Below are positions 27,201 to 45,457 of a stretch of 64,000 nucleotides of DNA, in pieces. Positions within the stretch are counted from its first letter, which is position 1. Each line of letters opens with the position of its first letter. The DNA is from Brugia malayi (Eukaryota; Nematoda; Chromadorea; Rhabditida; Onchocercidae). Below the pieces are notes generated by a model. The model was not told where the DNA came from and did not search any database. It saw only the letters and a program-made list of their open reading frames with translations. Position numbers and translations under genes: made by a program. Where the stretch lies: positions 4,254,001 through 4,318,000 of the forward strand of contig NW_025062478.1 of NCBI RefSeq assembly GCF_000002995.4, read 5' to 3'.

Positions 27201-30200
27201 AGGTAAATTTATTAACCAATTTATTATTTTTCGAGCAATGAAAAAGTCCATCGTTCTTATTTTGTAAATTTGTAATCAATTTGATGATAAAAGATCGATG
27301 AAAGTTTTATTTTATCGTATATTATGCTTGCGGAAGTAATTAAGTTGAGAGAGGGAGAGAGAGAGGGAAAGAGGGTGCGAAAGAGGAATTAAAAGAGATG
27401 TACGAAGGTAAATTATCTTAGTCCAACAACAAATGGCAATTTTGATTGAGTAGACAGACCGTTTTACAGGTACAAATTGAGACATTTCATGCTGTGACAT
27501 GTTGTATTCTTATTGTCATTCACTGAACCGAAAGGCATTAAATACTTTGAACAATTCTTAATTGCTAATGGCTCTTCTCAAAAATAAATTAATCAACTGT
27601 TCAGTTACTTTTTAACGTTTCATTAATAATAACTAATGATGGGAATAATAATAATAATAATAAAGCAATAAATATCGATCGTAATGCCATTTGATGCTTG
27701 AAAATAAAATTTGTTTAGTTTTTTACACAATAATTTTTACTTGACAACAAGACTGCACTTTGTAAAAATTGTTGTATGTGAAGGAATTAATGAACGATCA
27801 TTTTTTAGTTTAATTTTCTCTTTTTCTTAAATATTTCATTAAAGAGTTAAAGTATTTGAAATTGACCTTTCTATATTATCGATCATCTTTATATGACCTT
27901 TTCCTCTCGGTTTGATGTCAGTGTTTGAAATCAACTGGAACTGTAAGAGTTAACAATGAAAATTGAATTGTTTCATTTAATGCAAGATTTTACTTTTGAA
28001 ATTTACTTTCGAAAAAACATCTGTGGAAGGATAAAGACGAAGAAGTTTGTTCAGGAACCGGAAAAAAAAAACGAGATGGTGGATAAAGTAATTCAGCTTC
28101 ATTTCAGACTTATACATTTCTTTTATAATAATTAGAAATGTTTGCTATATTTGCATATTTTTTAGTATATAACAACCTTAAAAATTGTCAAACACAGTTC
28201 TAGCACAATAAAATTAAATTACTTAAAGCAAAAATTAGAGCCAAGAATTTTGTAATGAAAATAAAGCAAATAAATTAGATGAAATTTGCTTTTTTCTTGA
28301 AATAAAAATATTTTACATTTGAAGTATTTGAGTGTTGGATGAAAAATATTGTAAATACACTCATTTTATGCACTATTGATTGAACGCATCAGATCAGATC
28401 AGATCAGATCAGATGCGCAAATATCCAAATTTAGTAATTGTTTATTTGAAAATATATGAAAGAATGGGCAATTTCTAATCAATATTCTATTACTTATACA
28501 ATATATTGATAGCACAAAAGAAGTTAATTTATGAATTAAAAAACAAAGAAAAAGTATACATAATGTTGTTAAAAATAAAAGTTGTTAGAATTGTTAAAAT
28601 TTTATTATTTTTTTGCGTGAAAAAAATTTATTTGAGAACATTGTTGGTGTTATTTGCATAGCAAAAATAATACTAAGAAGAGATAATTAATGATAAATGA
28701 TGGTAACATGATAAGGTATTTGGAATTAAATTAATGCTAACCGTTTATTTTTTGAGGATTTATGACCGGAAGATAAAATTTGCATTAGATAATGATTGAT
28801 TGATTAATGGAATCTTTCTTGAAGGTCATCAAAAGTTCATGCACCTCTCACTTCCTCGTTTTTACATTTGTATTATAAATATTGCTTGAAAATGGAATAG
28901 GGGTTAAGAGAGAGGTGAAAAGCGGACATGTTACAGCATTAATAATATTTGAAGTAGAAGAATTGTTTTTATAGTCGATGTTATTTCAGGAAGGTAATAT
29001 TATCATAATTAATGCCATTTCCGGTATAGAAGATAAGCAATAAAAGTATTTCCTAAATGAATGATATTTCTCGCATTAGTATCATCTAATTATGATAATA
29101 ATATGATTACATAGTGGCAAATATAGTTTTAAGTATTTCTCAGTCAACTTATTTCATTATGATAATAATGAAATAAAAAAAGTTAAAAAGAACCTTTTTC
29201 CTTTTAAAAAAAGTATTAAAAAAATGTTTTAATAAAAAAAAATTTTTGGATTAAACAGATAGATAAAATTAATTAACAGTAGTAAATTTATGCAAATAAT
29301 TGAACTTGCAATAAAAAGTAAATAATGAACTAAGATAAAAAAAAAGTGCAGATCAAATTAGAACAATGAAATAATCAAATATTTGATTTATTTCCACTAC
29401 AGAAGTTAATTATTAAATAAGTAAGTAAAAGTAACATTTAGATAGCTATTAAAAAGTTAAATATATTTGTGTAAAAAAGGGAATAATTTTGAAATATAAA
29501 AGAATATAGCGATTTATTGCAATGGCAGATCAAATATTCATTTTCTGGATGACCTCTGATAACCCTAATCGTTAATGAATTCCTTAATAAAAAGTCGGTA
29601 AATTTTAACATTCATCTTTTACACGTCAAAAGAGCGAATTGCCTTTTTGCTAAATAAAAATTTACCGATCGCAAATAACATATTTTCAAACCTTAACAAA
29701 TCCAATAAAACGATACGATTGACTAACTTATCAGTTATCCAAATCAATCATTATTTGTCGGCGAATATATAAAATTGGCGGTGTTGAATAAAAAAAAAAA
29801 AAATAAATAAATAAGACTGTAGTTAAAAAATGAGAAGAAAAACAACGATTTTTGTAAAATGATCCATTAATATCTTATCAGATCGATGCATAACCTTTTT
29901 ATTTCATATAATTATCAATGAATGCACATTAGAACAATTAAATTTTAACTGAAATTCTTAACTGAAATAAATGAAAAATTCTACAAGGTGCATTTAAATT
30001 TTAAAACATTTCATCTCATTAGTACTAATATTTATGAAGATATAATACTTTTAAATTTTGATAAAACTTTATTATGCTTAACTCTATTCAACATTCAATT
30101 ACACTAATGCATTATTTACATGTTTCAATTTCCAATATTGCGTAAGAAAAACAAATCTATTAATAAATTGTTTACACGTTTTAATTTTTAACATTACGTG

Positions 30201-30486
30201 AAAAAAAAATTGACATCCATCAGATATATTACACAGTATTGAATATCAGAATTAATATGATGTTGTAATAATGCTTGTTCATATTCATTTAAGTGACAGA
30301 ATGATATATTGTCAACGGTTAGTTATTCTTGTTCATCCAGGTGAGATATAGCTGATAGCTGATATATTATCAATGCTTAGTAGTTTACCTCTCTCTCTCT
30401 CCCTCCCTCTCTCGGCTACTATAATTGTTAACAACCGTTAACAGATGTCAAAGGTGAAGCTAATCTTATTGACCTATGTCTATTAC
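24260..30486. other. Large gene-poor interval
   Basis: No well-supported exon. GC-richer patches at about 26490-26550, 27430-27530 and 28020-28085 are open for 15-35 codons but have no consistent splice chain. Small repeats: GT at 26429-26455, GA at 27347-27390, CAGAT units at 28387-28415. If the 30.5 kb candidate exon is real this is one intron. Confidence 0.4.
28387..28416. repeat. CAGAT pentamer repeat with hairpin ends
   Basis: Five CAGAT units are bracketed by GCATC and GATGC, so the block can fold back on itself. Confidence 0.8.
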
Positions 30487-31194
30487 CTTTAACAAGACGG
30501 CATACTTCTTTGGGCGGTAAAAGTCAAAAGCGGTCTTAGTTTATTGAAATATTATGTGTGTATCAAATATTCTTTGCTTACCCTTCTTTTCCTCATTTCT
30601 CTTATATATTCGCTCTCTCATCAACTCTCTTTCATTGTTCACAACTGTCATTTTGATATATTTTGTTAGTTTTGATAAATTTAAGGGACTTATTTTAAAA
30701 TTAATTTATTTTAATTAATCCAATTCATTTCCACTTCTTTTCTTTTCATTAATTAATCAAATTTAAATTAAAAAAAGAATTTTTTTTTTTGTTTGCTAAT
30801 AATAACTAGTATTAAGCAATTATCAATTAAAAAAAAAGAAAAAAGAGATAAATAATAATTTTAATATTATTATTACTGTGGTACTTTATTTCTTTTTTTC
30901 TTTAATATGTCATAAATGTATTATATTCCTTCAAAAGAAAAAAAAGAACGAAATTATTAAAATTTTTAGTTTCAGATTTTCTTGTTTTTTTGACTTTTCT
31001 TATTATATTTATACAAAATTTTGAATTTAGTTTTTTTAATCTTTTTTATTTCGTACCTTTTAAACATTTGTGTGTGTATATTATCTTCTCTTCTGAGTGA
31101 AAAAAAAAATTATCCAAACTTCTTTTCTCAATATTTTTTCAGATTATTTTTGCAATATACGTTGCACCTTGCACCTGCCAGCAGTCTTTGACAT
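30487..31194 (-). CDS. Possible 5' exons of the K/R/E-tract gene
   Basis: Two short stretches could precede the gene at 24.3 kb. 31194-31168 starts with ATG and encodes MSKTAGRCK in phase 0 before GTGCAA. 30534-30487 encodes TAFDFYRPKKYAVLLK and ends at AAG|GTAATA, also phase 0, compatible with the phase-0 entry at 24259. Both are richer in G+C than their surroundings. They are very short, the 30.5 kb acceptor (ACTAAG) is weak, and a roughly 6.2-kb intron would follow, so this is a lead rather than a model. Confidence 0.22.
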
Positions 31195-33162
31195 AAAGCA
31201 AAGATAAATGTGATAATTTCTTCGTTCATGAAATGCAGTTATTAAATATATTTATTTCCTTATCTCTTTCCTCTTTATTTCACCTTTCTTATGTTTATAT
31301 ACATCCTTGCTCATTTCAAAAATCAATTTTTGTATGGACTATAAATTATTATCAGCTGTCACTCATAGCTTCTTTATCACTCACTGTCATATATCTATCG
31401 TTGTTGCAATTTTTTGCTTCTATAATCAATGAATATTAACCAATCAAATAAAAGTGATTAGCACTTATATAATCAAATCGAAAATACAAATTATTTAGAG
31501 TACAAGAAATCATCTCTGATATAAACTTCAACTGGTAGATAATATATAAACTGTCTAAATTTTACGGTCGAAATACTGAATCGTAATCATTGCTGATTGA
31601 TTTATCATGTGACTGCAAAAAAGTTTGGATATTCTCAACTTTGTGCATAATGGAATTTCTTAATATCGAAATAATTTCAAATGCACTAGAAAAATAGAGA
31701 AAACTCTAGAAAATTGGGGAAAAAATGCGGAAAATGACTTATTAATGATACTATATGGTCTATAAAGAAATATACTCATCAAAAGCTATTTTATACAAAT
31801 GTTTTTCATCATTTTACATTGAAATTTACAATTTATAAATGAAACATCAAAGAGATTATTTGGAAAGAATGATGAAAAAGCAATTTCACCTCATTTTTTA
31901 TTATCCTAAAATAGCGGAAATTTTGAAAAAAAAAAAAGCGCAATATGTAATCTTCCTCCAACATTTACGCAAAACTCTTCCTTAATACGAATATTCCATT
32001 GCGTAATTGAAAGTAATTTGTTGATGTTGTAATCGTGTTATTCTTATACGTTGAAAAAGCAAAAGTACATATGATAATAATAGCAATAACTGACAAATTT
32101 ATGTCAACATTCTGCAACAATAAAAGTTAGCAAATTGATCATCATATAACATCAAAAAAAAAAAAAAAAAATGAAAGAAAAGTATAAGCATGTAATTAAC
32201 CGAATAAAAATAAGCGTTATTTAGATGGAAGAAATAAAAAAAAAAAAAAAAAAACGTTAAATGTGGTAAAACTTTAAGGCAATATCAACTAATGTGTTAA
32301 AAATATTTTCCATTAAGATTACATTGAGCATTTATGTTTAGATAATAAATGCTTTAGCTTGATTTTCTATGATTTTTTCCATATTAAGAAAAAGAGAAAA
32401 AAAGAAACGTCCCTGGAAAATAAATAAGACTACTTACTTATTTTCCAGTAAATGCTTTAGTATATACCAAATTATGGCGAGTTCACAAAATTTTTTTGGG
32501 ATCAAAATTTTAATACTACTATTTGAAATAGTACAAGAATTTTCTTGGAAAATAAAAGTCAATTCTATTTAATCCGTCATACAAACAAACAAAAAAAAAA
32601 CAAGAGAAAAAAAGAAACATCCCTTTTTCTCTATGAGAACAGTATATAAGTTTAAGCAAGCAGTATTAATCAGATAAAAAATTGCTTCACTCCATACATT
32701 TTAAAAATAGGTAAAGTTAAGAAGTCAATGAAGAACCAAAGCTTACATGGGAGAAAGAAAAACGCCTCTATCATCATAATTTCAAAATGATCGAGAAATA
32801 AATTTCACTATTTCACCAAGAACTTAGCAGATCTTTTTGCTAGAAAGAAAGTGGTGGAGTCACAAAATTCTACTTTCAAAAATTTAATCAATATTTCAGG
32901 TGAAGGTCTTAAGATTTTTTCTACTAAACCCAAGATTTGTGTTGTCTACTGGCTACAGTCAGTAATAATTTCAGTGCAATAAAAGTACAATTTATGGCGT
33001 TATAAAATGGATAAGTATAATGCGAATAGCTTGCATAAAAATGACAAGCTTTAGTAGCATATAAATGTTGGCTAATTCTATTAGTACTATTAAAAGATAA
33101 TTAAAATTTTCTAAACGTCTTCAACTTCTATAAAAAATAAAAATAAATTTTTGCTTCTTTCA
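31195..33162. other. Intergenic region downstream of plk-1
   Basis: AT-rich sequence with several poly(A) runs and no supported exon. Open frames at 31233-31439 and 32369-32572 have no coding features. Confidence 0.5.
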
Positions 33163-37881
<4,719 letters not shown>

Positions 37882-37893
37882 ATTGATATTAAA

Positions 37894-37903
37894 CTAAAAT
37901 TAA
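37894..37903 (-). promoter_or_regulatory. Candidate trans-splice acceptor of plk-1
   Basis: TTAATTTTAG on the coding strand ends 12 nt before the ATG at 37881. Its position and U-rich context fit a spliced-leader acceptor. Confidence 0.45.
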
Positions 37904-38949
37904 GTTATAGATCATGCTACATTACACAAAATTAGAGTCATAATTAACCCAGACTTCCACTCTTAATTAGTACTAAATGATGTTTTGAGTGAAATTTTAC
38001 ACGACACTATCATTCTACATCATTCCATCTTTTGAAACAAATGACATGGAAACACAATTTGATAGCATCCATATATAAAAAGTCATCTGTTAAATAATTT
38101 TAACTAAATATAAAGCGAAAGCAGTTATACCTTCTATAATAATAATAATAATAATAAACATTGATGAGTTAACAATCCTGTCTTAACATTGTTCATTTTC
38201 TTATTGCACCCTACTAGTTAACAACATATTTGCTTCATCTAATAAGAGAGTTAGAAACTTTTAATGAGAGATAAATTCAAAGTTTAAGAAGAGACCCGTA
38301 TTTCTGTAAAGAAAGACACTTGCAAGAATAACCTAACGAGAAAAATATTAAAAAAAAAAAGTTACTAAAATTTGCTATTTGTTCCCTAAAATAATACAGA
38401 ATGTGTCTAGCAACTTACATTACGATAGATCATACTATTTGAGAAATAAACCATTAAGAATACATAACCTACTCAAGGAGTCTGATCGATATGCAAATTT
38501 TTTGCTGTGTTAAGAGTTCACAATGAATGAAAAAAAAAAAATAATAATAATCCGTACATTGAGCTATAAGAGATCAAGAAATTGCTCTACAGCACATATG
38601 ATCCATAATCTCGGAAAGAGAAAGGATAATACACACGTAGGTTATTTCTATCGGGAAAGTAAACCAATACACATCTTGAATAGACTAAATGAGCGCTAAG
38701 ATATGCAAATTTCATAACATCCTTTCTTTCCCTCCTCCTCCTCGAATGACAAACAATGAATTAATTTATTTCGAGAAATATTAGTTCAATATTCGATGAC
38801 ATATTCCTGAATGTATGGATAAACTAGAGGAAGAAATTTCGCGATATTTACGCATATATGCCACATACAATACGTAAATTAAGTAAAAATCGATTACTGA
38901 CAGTTCGAAACTTAACCAAAATATGACTTTCGAACTTGGTCATAAACTA
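37904..38949. other. 5' flank of plk-1
   Basis: No exon seen. An ATA repeat is at about 38140-38158. The plk-1 promoter is expected here, but no motif could be assigned. Confidence 0.4.
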
Positions 38950-39204
38950 TCATGAACTTGGCCAAGATACAGTGCAATCCTTAAGCTTACTCGTAGAGTC
39001 TCATGAACTTGGCCAAGATACAGTGCAATCCTTAAGCTTACTCGTAGAGTCTCATGAACTTGGCCAAGATACAGTGCAATCCTTAAGCTTACTCGTAGAG
39101 TCTCATGAACTTGGCCAAGATACAGTGCAATCCTTAAGCTTACTCGTAGAGTCTCATGAACTTGGCCAAGATACAGTGCAATCCTTAAGCTTACTCGTAG
39201 AGTC
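38950..39204. repeat. 51-bp minisatellite, five copies
   Basis: Five tandem copies that look identical start at 38950, 39001, 39052, 39103 and 39154; an 8-bp partial copy follows. Each contains an AAGCTT site. The unit length is a multiple of three, so the plus strand reads open as a 17-residue repeat (SHELGQDTVQSLSLLVE). I see no splice signals or gene context for that frame. The array is about 1.1 kb upstream of the plk-1 start. Confidence 0.95.
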
Positions 39205-39206
39205 TC

Positions 39207-39458
39207 ATGAACAAATCTGCTGAGAATAAAACATTGTTAAAAATTCTTTTTCAAAATTCAAAAAATTATGCCATTCTGGATCGCTATGCAATTGGTGCAT
39301 CTCATCAAGTCGTACTATGCATTTGTATCTTTTGTAATTGGCGAAGAAAATTAAAATATATTCATAGACTGATGGAAGCATGCAGAAATACATATTACTG
39401 CAATGGAAGAAAAGCAAAACAAATCTTTCGAGGATTCCTCTCATTTCAGTGTGTATAG
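39207..39458 (+). other. 83-codon ORF beside the minisatellite, status unclear
   Basis: A complete ATG-to-TAG frame starts in the partial minisatellite unit (MNKSAENKTLLKILF...). The minus strand is open for nearly the same span. There is no similarity I recognise, no conserved motif and no supporting splice context. It could be a chance ORF, a remnant, or an exon on either strand. Confidence 0.15.
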
Positions 39459-39605
39459 TAATAGAAAGTATTCATAGATAAATTCTTCCTACAATTACTT
39501 TTCTATCGAATCTCTAAATCAAATTTTAACTTTAAATCAGTAAATTAATTCAGTAGTATTTTTTGTGTAACAGTTTATATAGTTGTATATTCATAATTCT
39601 ACTAA

Positions 39606-39611
39606 TTTATT
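39606..39611 (-). terminator. Possible poly(A) signal of the PLA2-like gene
   Basis: AATAAA on the coding strand about 190 nt past the stop is the first clear hexamer noticed downstream. In DNA this AT-rich it could occur by chance. Confidence 0.3.
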
Positions 39612-39767
39612 ATCTAATAGTTATCATATTCGATATTGATTATGGCATGATATGATGTGATAACAATTTTATTCCATAACATATATATATAGACAATATG
39701 TTATTCAAATATTTAAGTAATTTCAATCATTTTCTTTTTTCTAACCATAATAATTTCATTTAATCAT

Positions 39768-39805
39768 TTCATTTCATTTCATTTCATTTCATTTCATTTC
39801 ATTTC
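39768..39805. repeat. ATTTC pentamer repeat over the PLA2-like stop codon
   Basis: About seven ATTTC units. On the coding strand the repeat supplies the TGA stop and the start of the 3' UTR, so changes in unit number would alter only the UTR unless they hit the first unit. It is the same unit, in reverse complement, as the array at 20981-21349. Confidence 0.85.
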
Positions 39806-41118
39806 AAGTTTCGTTCCACCTTCATATCAATCATACATGTTGGCTTCATATTGATGAAATCATTCTCTTCCAAACACTTAACAAATTCGCTATCACAATC
39901 ACAAATTGCTGTTGCACAGATATTCCTTGAATTATTCACTTCTTCTAAAAAAATAGAAAAAAAAATGTTTGATAATATTCAAATGTTATAATTATAGTTT
40001 CTTTATTTATTGTATTGCATAATCTACTTCTTATCATATTTTTAAACTTAGTTAATTTCAAAAAATTCTTTCATTTTAATATTTCGGACATTTTTTTTTT
40101 CTAGCACTTTTTTCTTAACTAAAATGACTCATATATAGCTTCAATATTAATATTTCAAGCACGTTTGGTCTTTTTTTTTGTTTATTTTTTAGCTAAAATA
40201 ACTAAACTAATATTGTTTTCCTAACTTATGACATTATTTAAAATTAATTTTCACAAATCATTGAATTAATCAATTTGATAAACGTCATCGCAAAGCATTT
40301 TTTTTCCCTTTGCAATAATTAATTTTGAAAACAAACCGTTACAGATGGGATTTTTATCCATGCATTTCCATTTATAAATGCTAAAATAGGGTAATATCCA
40401 ATGTTTACAATCACCACTTTCTACAGCTGCACTATAGCAACCTTTGTGACGTATGCAACAACTAAAATTTCCTTTTTTTTTTTTAATTTAAAGAATGGAA
40501 GTCGTACACATTCATTTTAAATTTAAACGAAAAAAAAAAAAAATTCCAAACGAAGCAATAAATTAGCATGACTTAATTAAATAAAAGAAAAATGAGAAAA
40601 TTTTATGTTTAGTATTAAAATAGAAAGTAAATACACATTACTACAATTTTATGTTGTCCCAATAATTTCCCTACTAATGTTTGACCAATTAAATTGATTT
40701 TATCCTAGTGATGGTATGATAATGTTAAATAATATTATCAATATTAAGTAACCATTGTTATTGCTCATCCCTTCTTTTGCTCTCTCCCTCTCTCTTTCTC
40801 TCTCTTTTTTTTCAAATTTAATTTAAATTATCACAGGAAAAGAAATAAAACTTTGTACAACTTTATGCATAAATTTAAAAAGTTTCAATAAACAATTTCA
40901 TGAAATGTATTTAACCATAACTGAAGTAAATAAATAATTTACATGTCAACATCATCAACTGGAAGTTGATATTTTCGTCCCAGTCCACAGTTACATCCAT
41001 ATCCATTGTAATAAAGTAAACTTTTTCCACCAATGCATTTTTTCATGCCAAAAAGATTCCAAATTGCTGAATATGTTGATACTATTAAGCAGGCTAATAT
41101 CAATGCGCGAAAATACAT
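39799..41118 (-). CDS. Secreted phospholipase A2-like protein, Lys49 type (3 exons)
   Basis: Exons 41118-40943, 40461-40337 and 39944-39799 join to 148 residues. Residues 1-18 are a signal peptide (MYFRALILACLIVSTYSA). The calcium-loop region is YGCNCGLG (40-47), followed by PVDDVD and the active-site helix CCIRHKGCY (60-68). CDCD (115-118) supplies the second catalytic residue. Compared with group I/II enzymes, the His48 and Asp99 equivalents (His64, Asp118) and Tyr52 (Tyr68) are kept, but the calcium ligand Asp49 is Lys65 and loop Tyr28 is Asn43. Lys at this position abolishes or severely reduces hydrolysis in known family members, so a binding or signalling role is likelier than phospholipid hydrolysis; that is inference. 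The ATG directly follows TTTCAG. The stop codon lies inside an ATTTC microsatellite. An alternative exon 2 donor (GTAACGG, 6 nt upstream) would put a stop at the first acceptor, so I preferred GTTTGT. Confidence 0.9.
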
Positions 41119-41125
41119 CTGAAAT
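41119..41125 (-). promoter_or_regulatory. Candidate trans-splice acceptor of the PLA2-like gene
   Basis: ATTTCAG on the coding strand abuts the start codon, leaving no room for a cis-encoded 5' UTR. This fits leader trans-splicing. Confidence 0.5.
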
Positions 41126-41371
41126 TTGTTTTAGAATTAATAGCATCCAATCATTTCCATACTTTTTTTTTTTGACTTAGATTACTAATAAGTAATACCA
41201 GTAACAGTTTAGATAATATCACTACTTGATTTATTTATATTAATATTCATAATATAGTTATGGTATATTTAAAATTATATAGAATAAGATTAAAAAAATT
41301 GAAAGTGATGTAGAAATTTTCAAGATTATTATTTAATCCTGTTAGTAACTTTATTAAGTATTTTTTTATTT

Positions 41372-41412
<41 letters not shown>

Positions 41413-44400
41413 TCTTTTAGTATTATTATTTCTAAAACAGAAAATTAAATAATGATTTTTCATCTTTTTTTTTAATATATTAAATCATAGCTGAGTATAC
41501 GAAAAATATTAGAAAACTATTCTATTGCAGCCGAAGAGATTCATCGAATTAGGAATAAATAGCAAACGTTCGTAATGATATCGTTAATTTGTTATCAGTA
41601 GTATTCTTTGTTCTTTGCTAAAAGAATAAGGAATAATTTTCAGTTAATCGTTATCAGAAAAATGATAGCAATAATTTTTTATAGTTTAGTTCTTCAATAA
41701 TCATTTAATTATACCAATTATCTTATTATAATGTGAATTTTTTCTTTGAAAAACAGCAGAAGTTTGAAAAAACGAAATGTTTTAGCAAACACATATCAGC
41801 TCAGCTTTAATTTTTTTCTCGAATTTTAATTTTTAAATTTTAAAAACGATTTTAATGAATATTTGCCATTTTCATTCATACTTTTAATTTTTTTATTATC
41901 TTTTTTCTGCAGCAAACAATTAATACTCATTTAATCATTTAGTCATATTAGCTATCACATTATAATAAACAACTTTAATAAATAATTAAGTAATCTTGAA
42001 TAACGAATTAATAATCAAATAATCCGGGAGAAATAAATTTCAATTACTACCTTCTTCTGATATCTCACCACATAGCTTTAATAAAGGATACATAAATTTT
42101 TTCAAATTCTTTTAAATAGTAGTAAGATTGAAGTGAACTGCTAAATGAATTTTCTTTTTTAAATTAAATCTTTAAATAGAGGATATAATGAAATGAATAG
42201 TAAATTCATGGTAAGATTCATTTCTAGATGAATTTATACGGTGTTACAACGTATTTGAATTTTTTAAAATTTCACACCCAATAAATGTTAAATGCTACTG
42301 AGTGATAATATGTAAATAATTAAATTTTACTTCACTTTTTCTTTCTTTTAACAAATTTAACATTGTTTGGAAGTTATTACAGTGAATTCAGAAATTATTC
42401 TTTGAAAAATAAATGATTTATTAAAACATTTTGAAAGAAAAAACTTATAAAAAAATTATTTAGGTTATTATGTAAACTACAATTGTATATAGCTACCATA
42501 AAAATTTCAAAATTATTAGCATTAGCCTCATTCTTGTATAATAGATTGATTAAATATTAGTGCTAAAGTAAATGAAATATTTTAAAAGGAAAAATTCAAA
42601 ACTTCATAAAATGAAAATATATAATTAGGAAAAAATGCCATAAGTTAAAAGTTAAATGGAAATTTCTATATCTGCAAATTACCTTAATGTATGTAAATTG
42701 ATTTGATGCATTTAGAGATTGATAGAATTGTTTAATTGATCAATCATTTTAACAATATTTTATCATATTATTACAAAACATATAAATGCTTGCTAATATC
42801 ATTTCTATGAAAAAAAAAAAAAACATGTTAATGGAATTTTTTTTTTAATTTGATATTATATAATATTTTAGAATAAATACAATTCTGTTTATTTCTTATT
42901 TGACGTTGTGTTTTCAGTCATTTATTGTTTGTATTTTCTTTCATACTTATTTGAGATTAAGAAGATTATGTTAATTAACAAATTAATTAAAGCGTTTTTT
43001 TTTTAATTTTTTTGTTCTAATTTTTTAAAATCGTAAAATAGCAAAAACGACGAACGATAAAAATTTAGTATCGTATTTATCATAGAAATTGTTTATGAAT
43101 AACTATGATGCAATAAAATCTGTAAAATGAAACATAAAGCTATTGAAATTTTAACAAAAAAAAAACTGTAAGCAACTATTAATAAATAATTAGTCTTTTC
43201 AGTATTACAGGAAAAAAATTGTCACTTTCAATTGTCACCTTGTTTTATGCAACAGAATGAAAAAATTTGTTGAACGAAAATAAAATTTTAATTGATTATT
43301 TTGACAATCTGAAGATAAATCCATCTCAGTGATATTTATTTGACAAGAAATTCCAAAAAGCCCAAAAACCCTTCCGAGAACACCAAAGAGGTCAGCTTGA
43401 GGTCATTATAATTACTGTCTGCTAATTTCATACAATTACAATTATTTAAAGCCTAACGAAATTATTATTACATTTGAAAAGTTTTGATCAGATATATTCG
43501 ATAATTACAATACCTACAATTTGTATTGGATAACAAAAAATGATTCAGATATTTTCCATATTTTTTGTCAGAAACTGTTTTAAAAATTAAGCAATTTGAG
43601 TTCTAAAAATTTATCTTATCTAAATTATATTCATTTATTCCATTATGCATCTCAATATTTTGTAGTAAAAATACTTGTAATTAAATAGAATGCAAAAAAA
43701 GTTATTCCTAAAAGTTTGTAAAAAAAAAAAAAAAAAAAATAAAATAATAATAATTTCTATGCCACATAAATTAGCACCTACCATTTTAACCTTAAATTTT
43801 AAGTTATATTCAAACTTGAAATTCTGCATTGTTTGATCATTTAGAAATTTCATACTTTAATCAGTCAATTTGAGTTTGCATTTAACAATAATAATTTGAA
43901 ATTTATAATTAAAAGGTGCAATTTCGTTTGCATAACTCTTAATTACATACATAATAGTAATTACTTCTTTCCTTTATTGTTTAATCATCTTTTTCTGTCA
44001 ATTTCTTTTGTTTCAAAGAATTAATTATTATAAAAATGTTAAAGATCTATCGTTGAACTTTATTTTACACTTTACAGTATTGTTGGAAAATTAATCAAAA
44101 TCAAATATAACACAATTATGAATATTTTCAAAAAAAAATGACGTAAATGGTAGTTTTCAGTAACAAATAAGTTCGAAATACAATAAATTAGCGATGAATA
44201 AATTAAAATCTAATTCTAAAATAATTTTTAATTTATGTGTTTTTCTATGAACCAAATTGTGTTAAAGAGAGAAAAGTAAATTTGTCATTGTTGTTAATTC
44301 TGTAAAAGCCTTATTGAGATTATTGTTATCGTTAGCCTTATTTGCTTAGATCTTATTGTTATTGTTAAGACTAAATTTTTTCTCTTAAATGACTAAATGC

Positions 44401-44898
44401 TGTTATGAATGTAAAAAGCAAGAAAAAAATGATAAATTTCAAAAGATTTCTTAGCAACAGCTATAAGTTTATTTGCTGGGCCACTTTTTTCACCTTCACT
44501 TCAACAGTGCTTTGGAAATTTTTACAGGCAAAATTATTCGTTAAACTTTTTTGGAAATAGGCAAAAAATTTTTTAGCTTCTTTTTTTCTAATATAACTTT
44601 CTTATTTGATCAAAAATTATAAAATCTTAAGAAGGCGCAACTCTCTTTTTTTTTTGTTAACAATAACTTAATAATAATTTGTATATTTAATACGATTGAA
44701 TTAACAGTAAGTAATTTATTCTAATATTTGTTTACAATATTTCATAATTGAAAATCATTTTGAATTTCATCTCTTCTTTATTTTTGTTCAAATTATATCT
44801 AAATTAGTGAAAATTATGTTCTTATTTCTGTGAAAATTGAAATTTTTGTAATCGCTATTCAAAATAGATTGGCGTTTGAATGAATGAAAGGGTAAATT
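41126..44898. other. Gene-free AT-rich interval
   Basis: Only AT-rich sequence, with an AT repeat at 41378-41409 and homopolymer runs. No splice-flanked open frame was found. Confidence 0.55.
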
Positions 44899-44933
44899 GA
44901 CCTTTGCAATATGCAAAGTGACCTCTGACCATA
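44899..44933. promoter_or_regulatory. Cluster of TGACCT/TGACC motifs
   Basis: TTGACCTTTGCA is followed by ATATGCAAAG and TGACCTCTGACC. TGACCTTTG is the complement of CAAAGGTCA, the HNF4-type nuclear-receptor site, and the CTTTGCA arms are inverted. It could be a nuclear-receptor element; no gene is close enough to assign. Confidence 0.25.
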
Positions 44934-45083
44934 GTTACCGCCCTTTCCTAATACACTGACCTCACAGCTCATCCAGGAAGTCACGCTCCTACATGCGTGT
45001 ATTTCCGTGTATGCGTATGTCTATTACATGTGCGTGTATGCCTGTGTGTACGAATATGTATGTTCGTCTCGGTGTGTCCATAT

Positions 45084-45457
<374 letters not shown>

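Noticed and set aside
38950..39204. CRISPR-like array
   Set aside because: The 51-bp units are directly contiguous with no variable spacers, and the genome is eukaryotic; it is a minisatellite.
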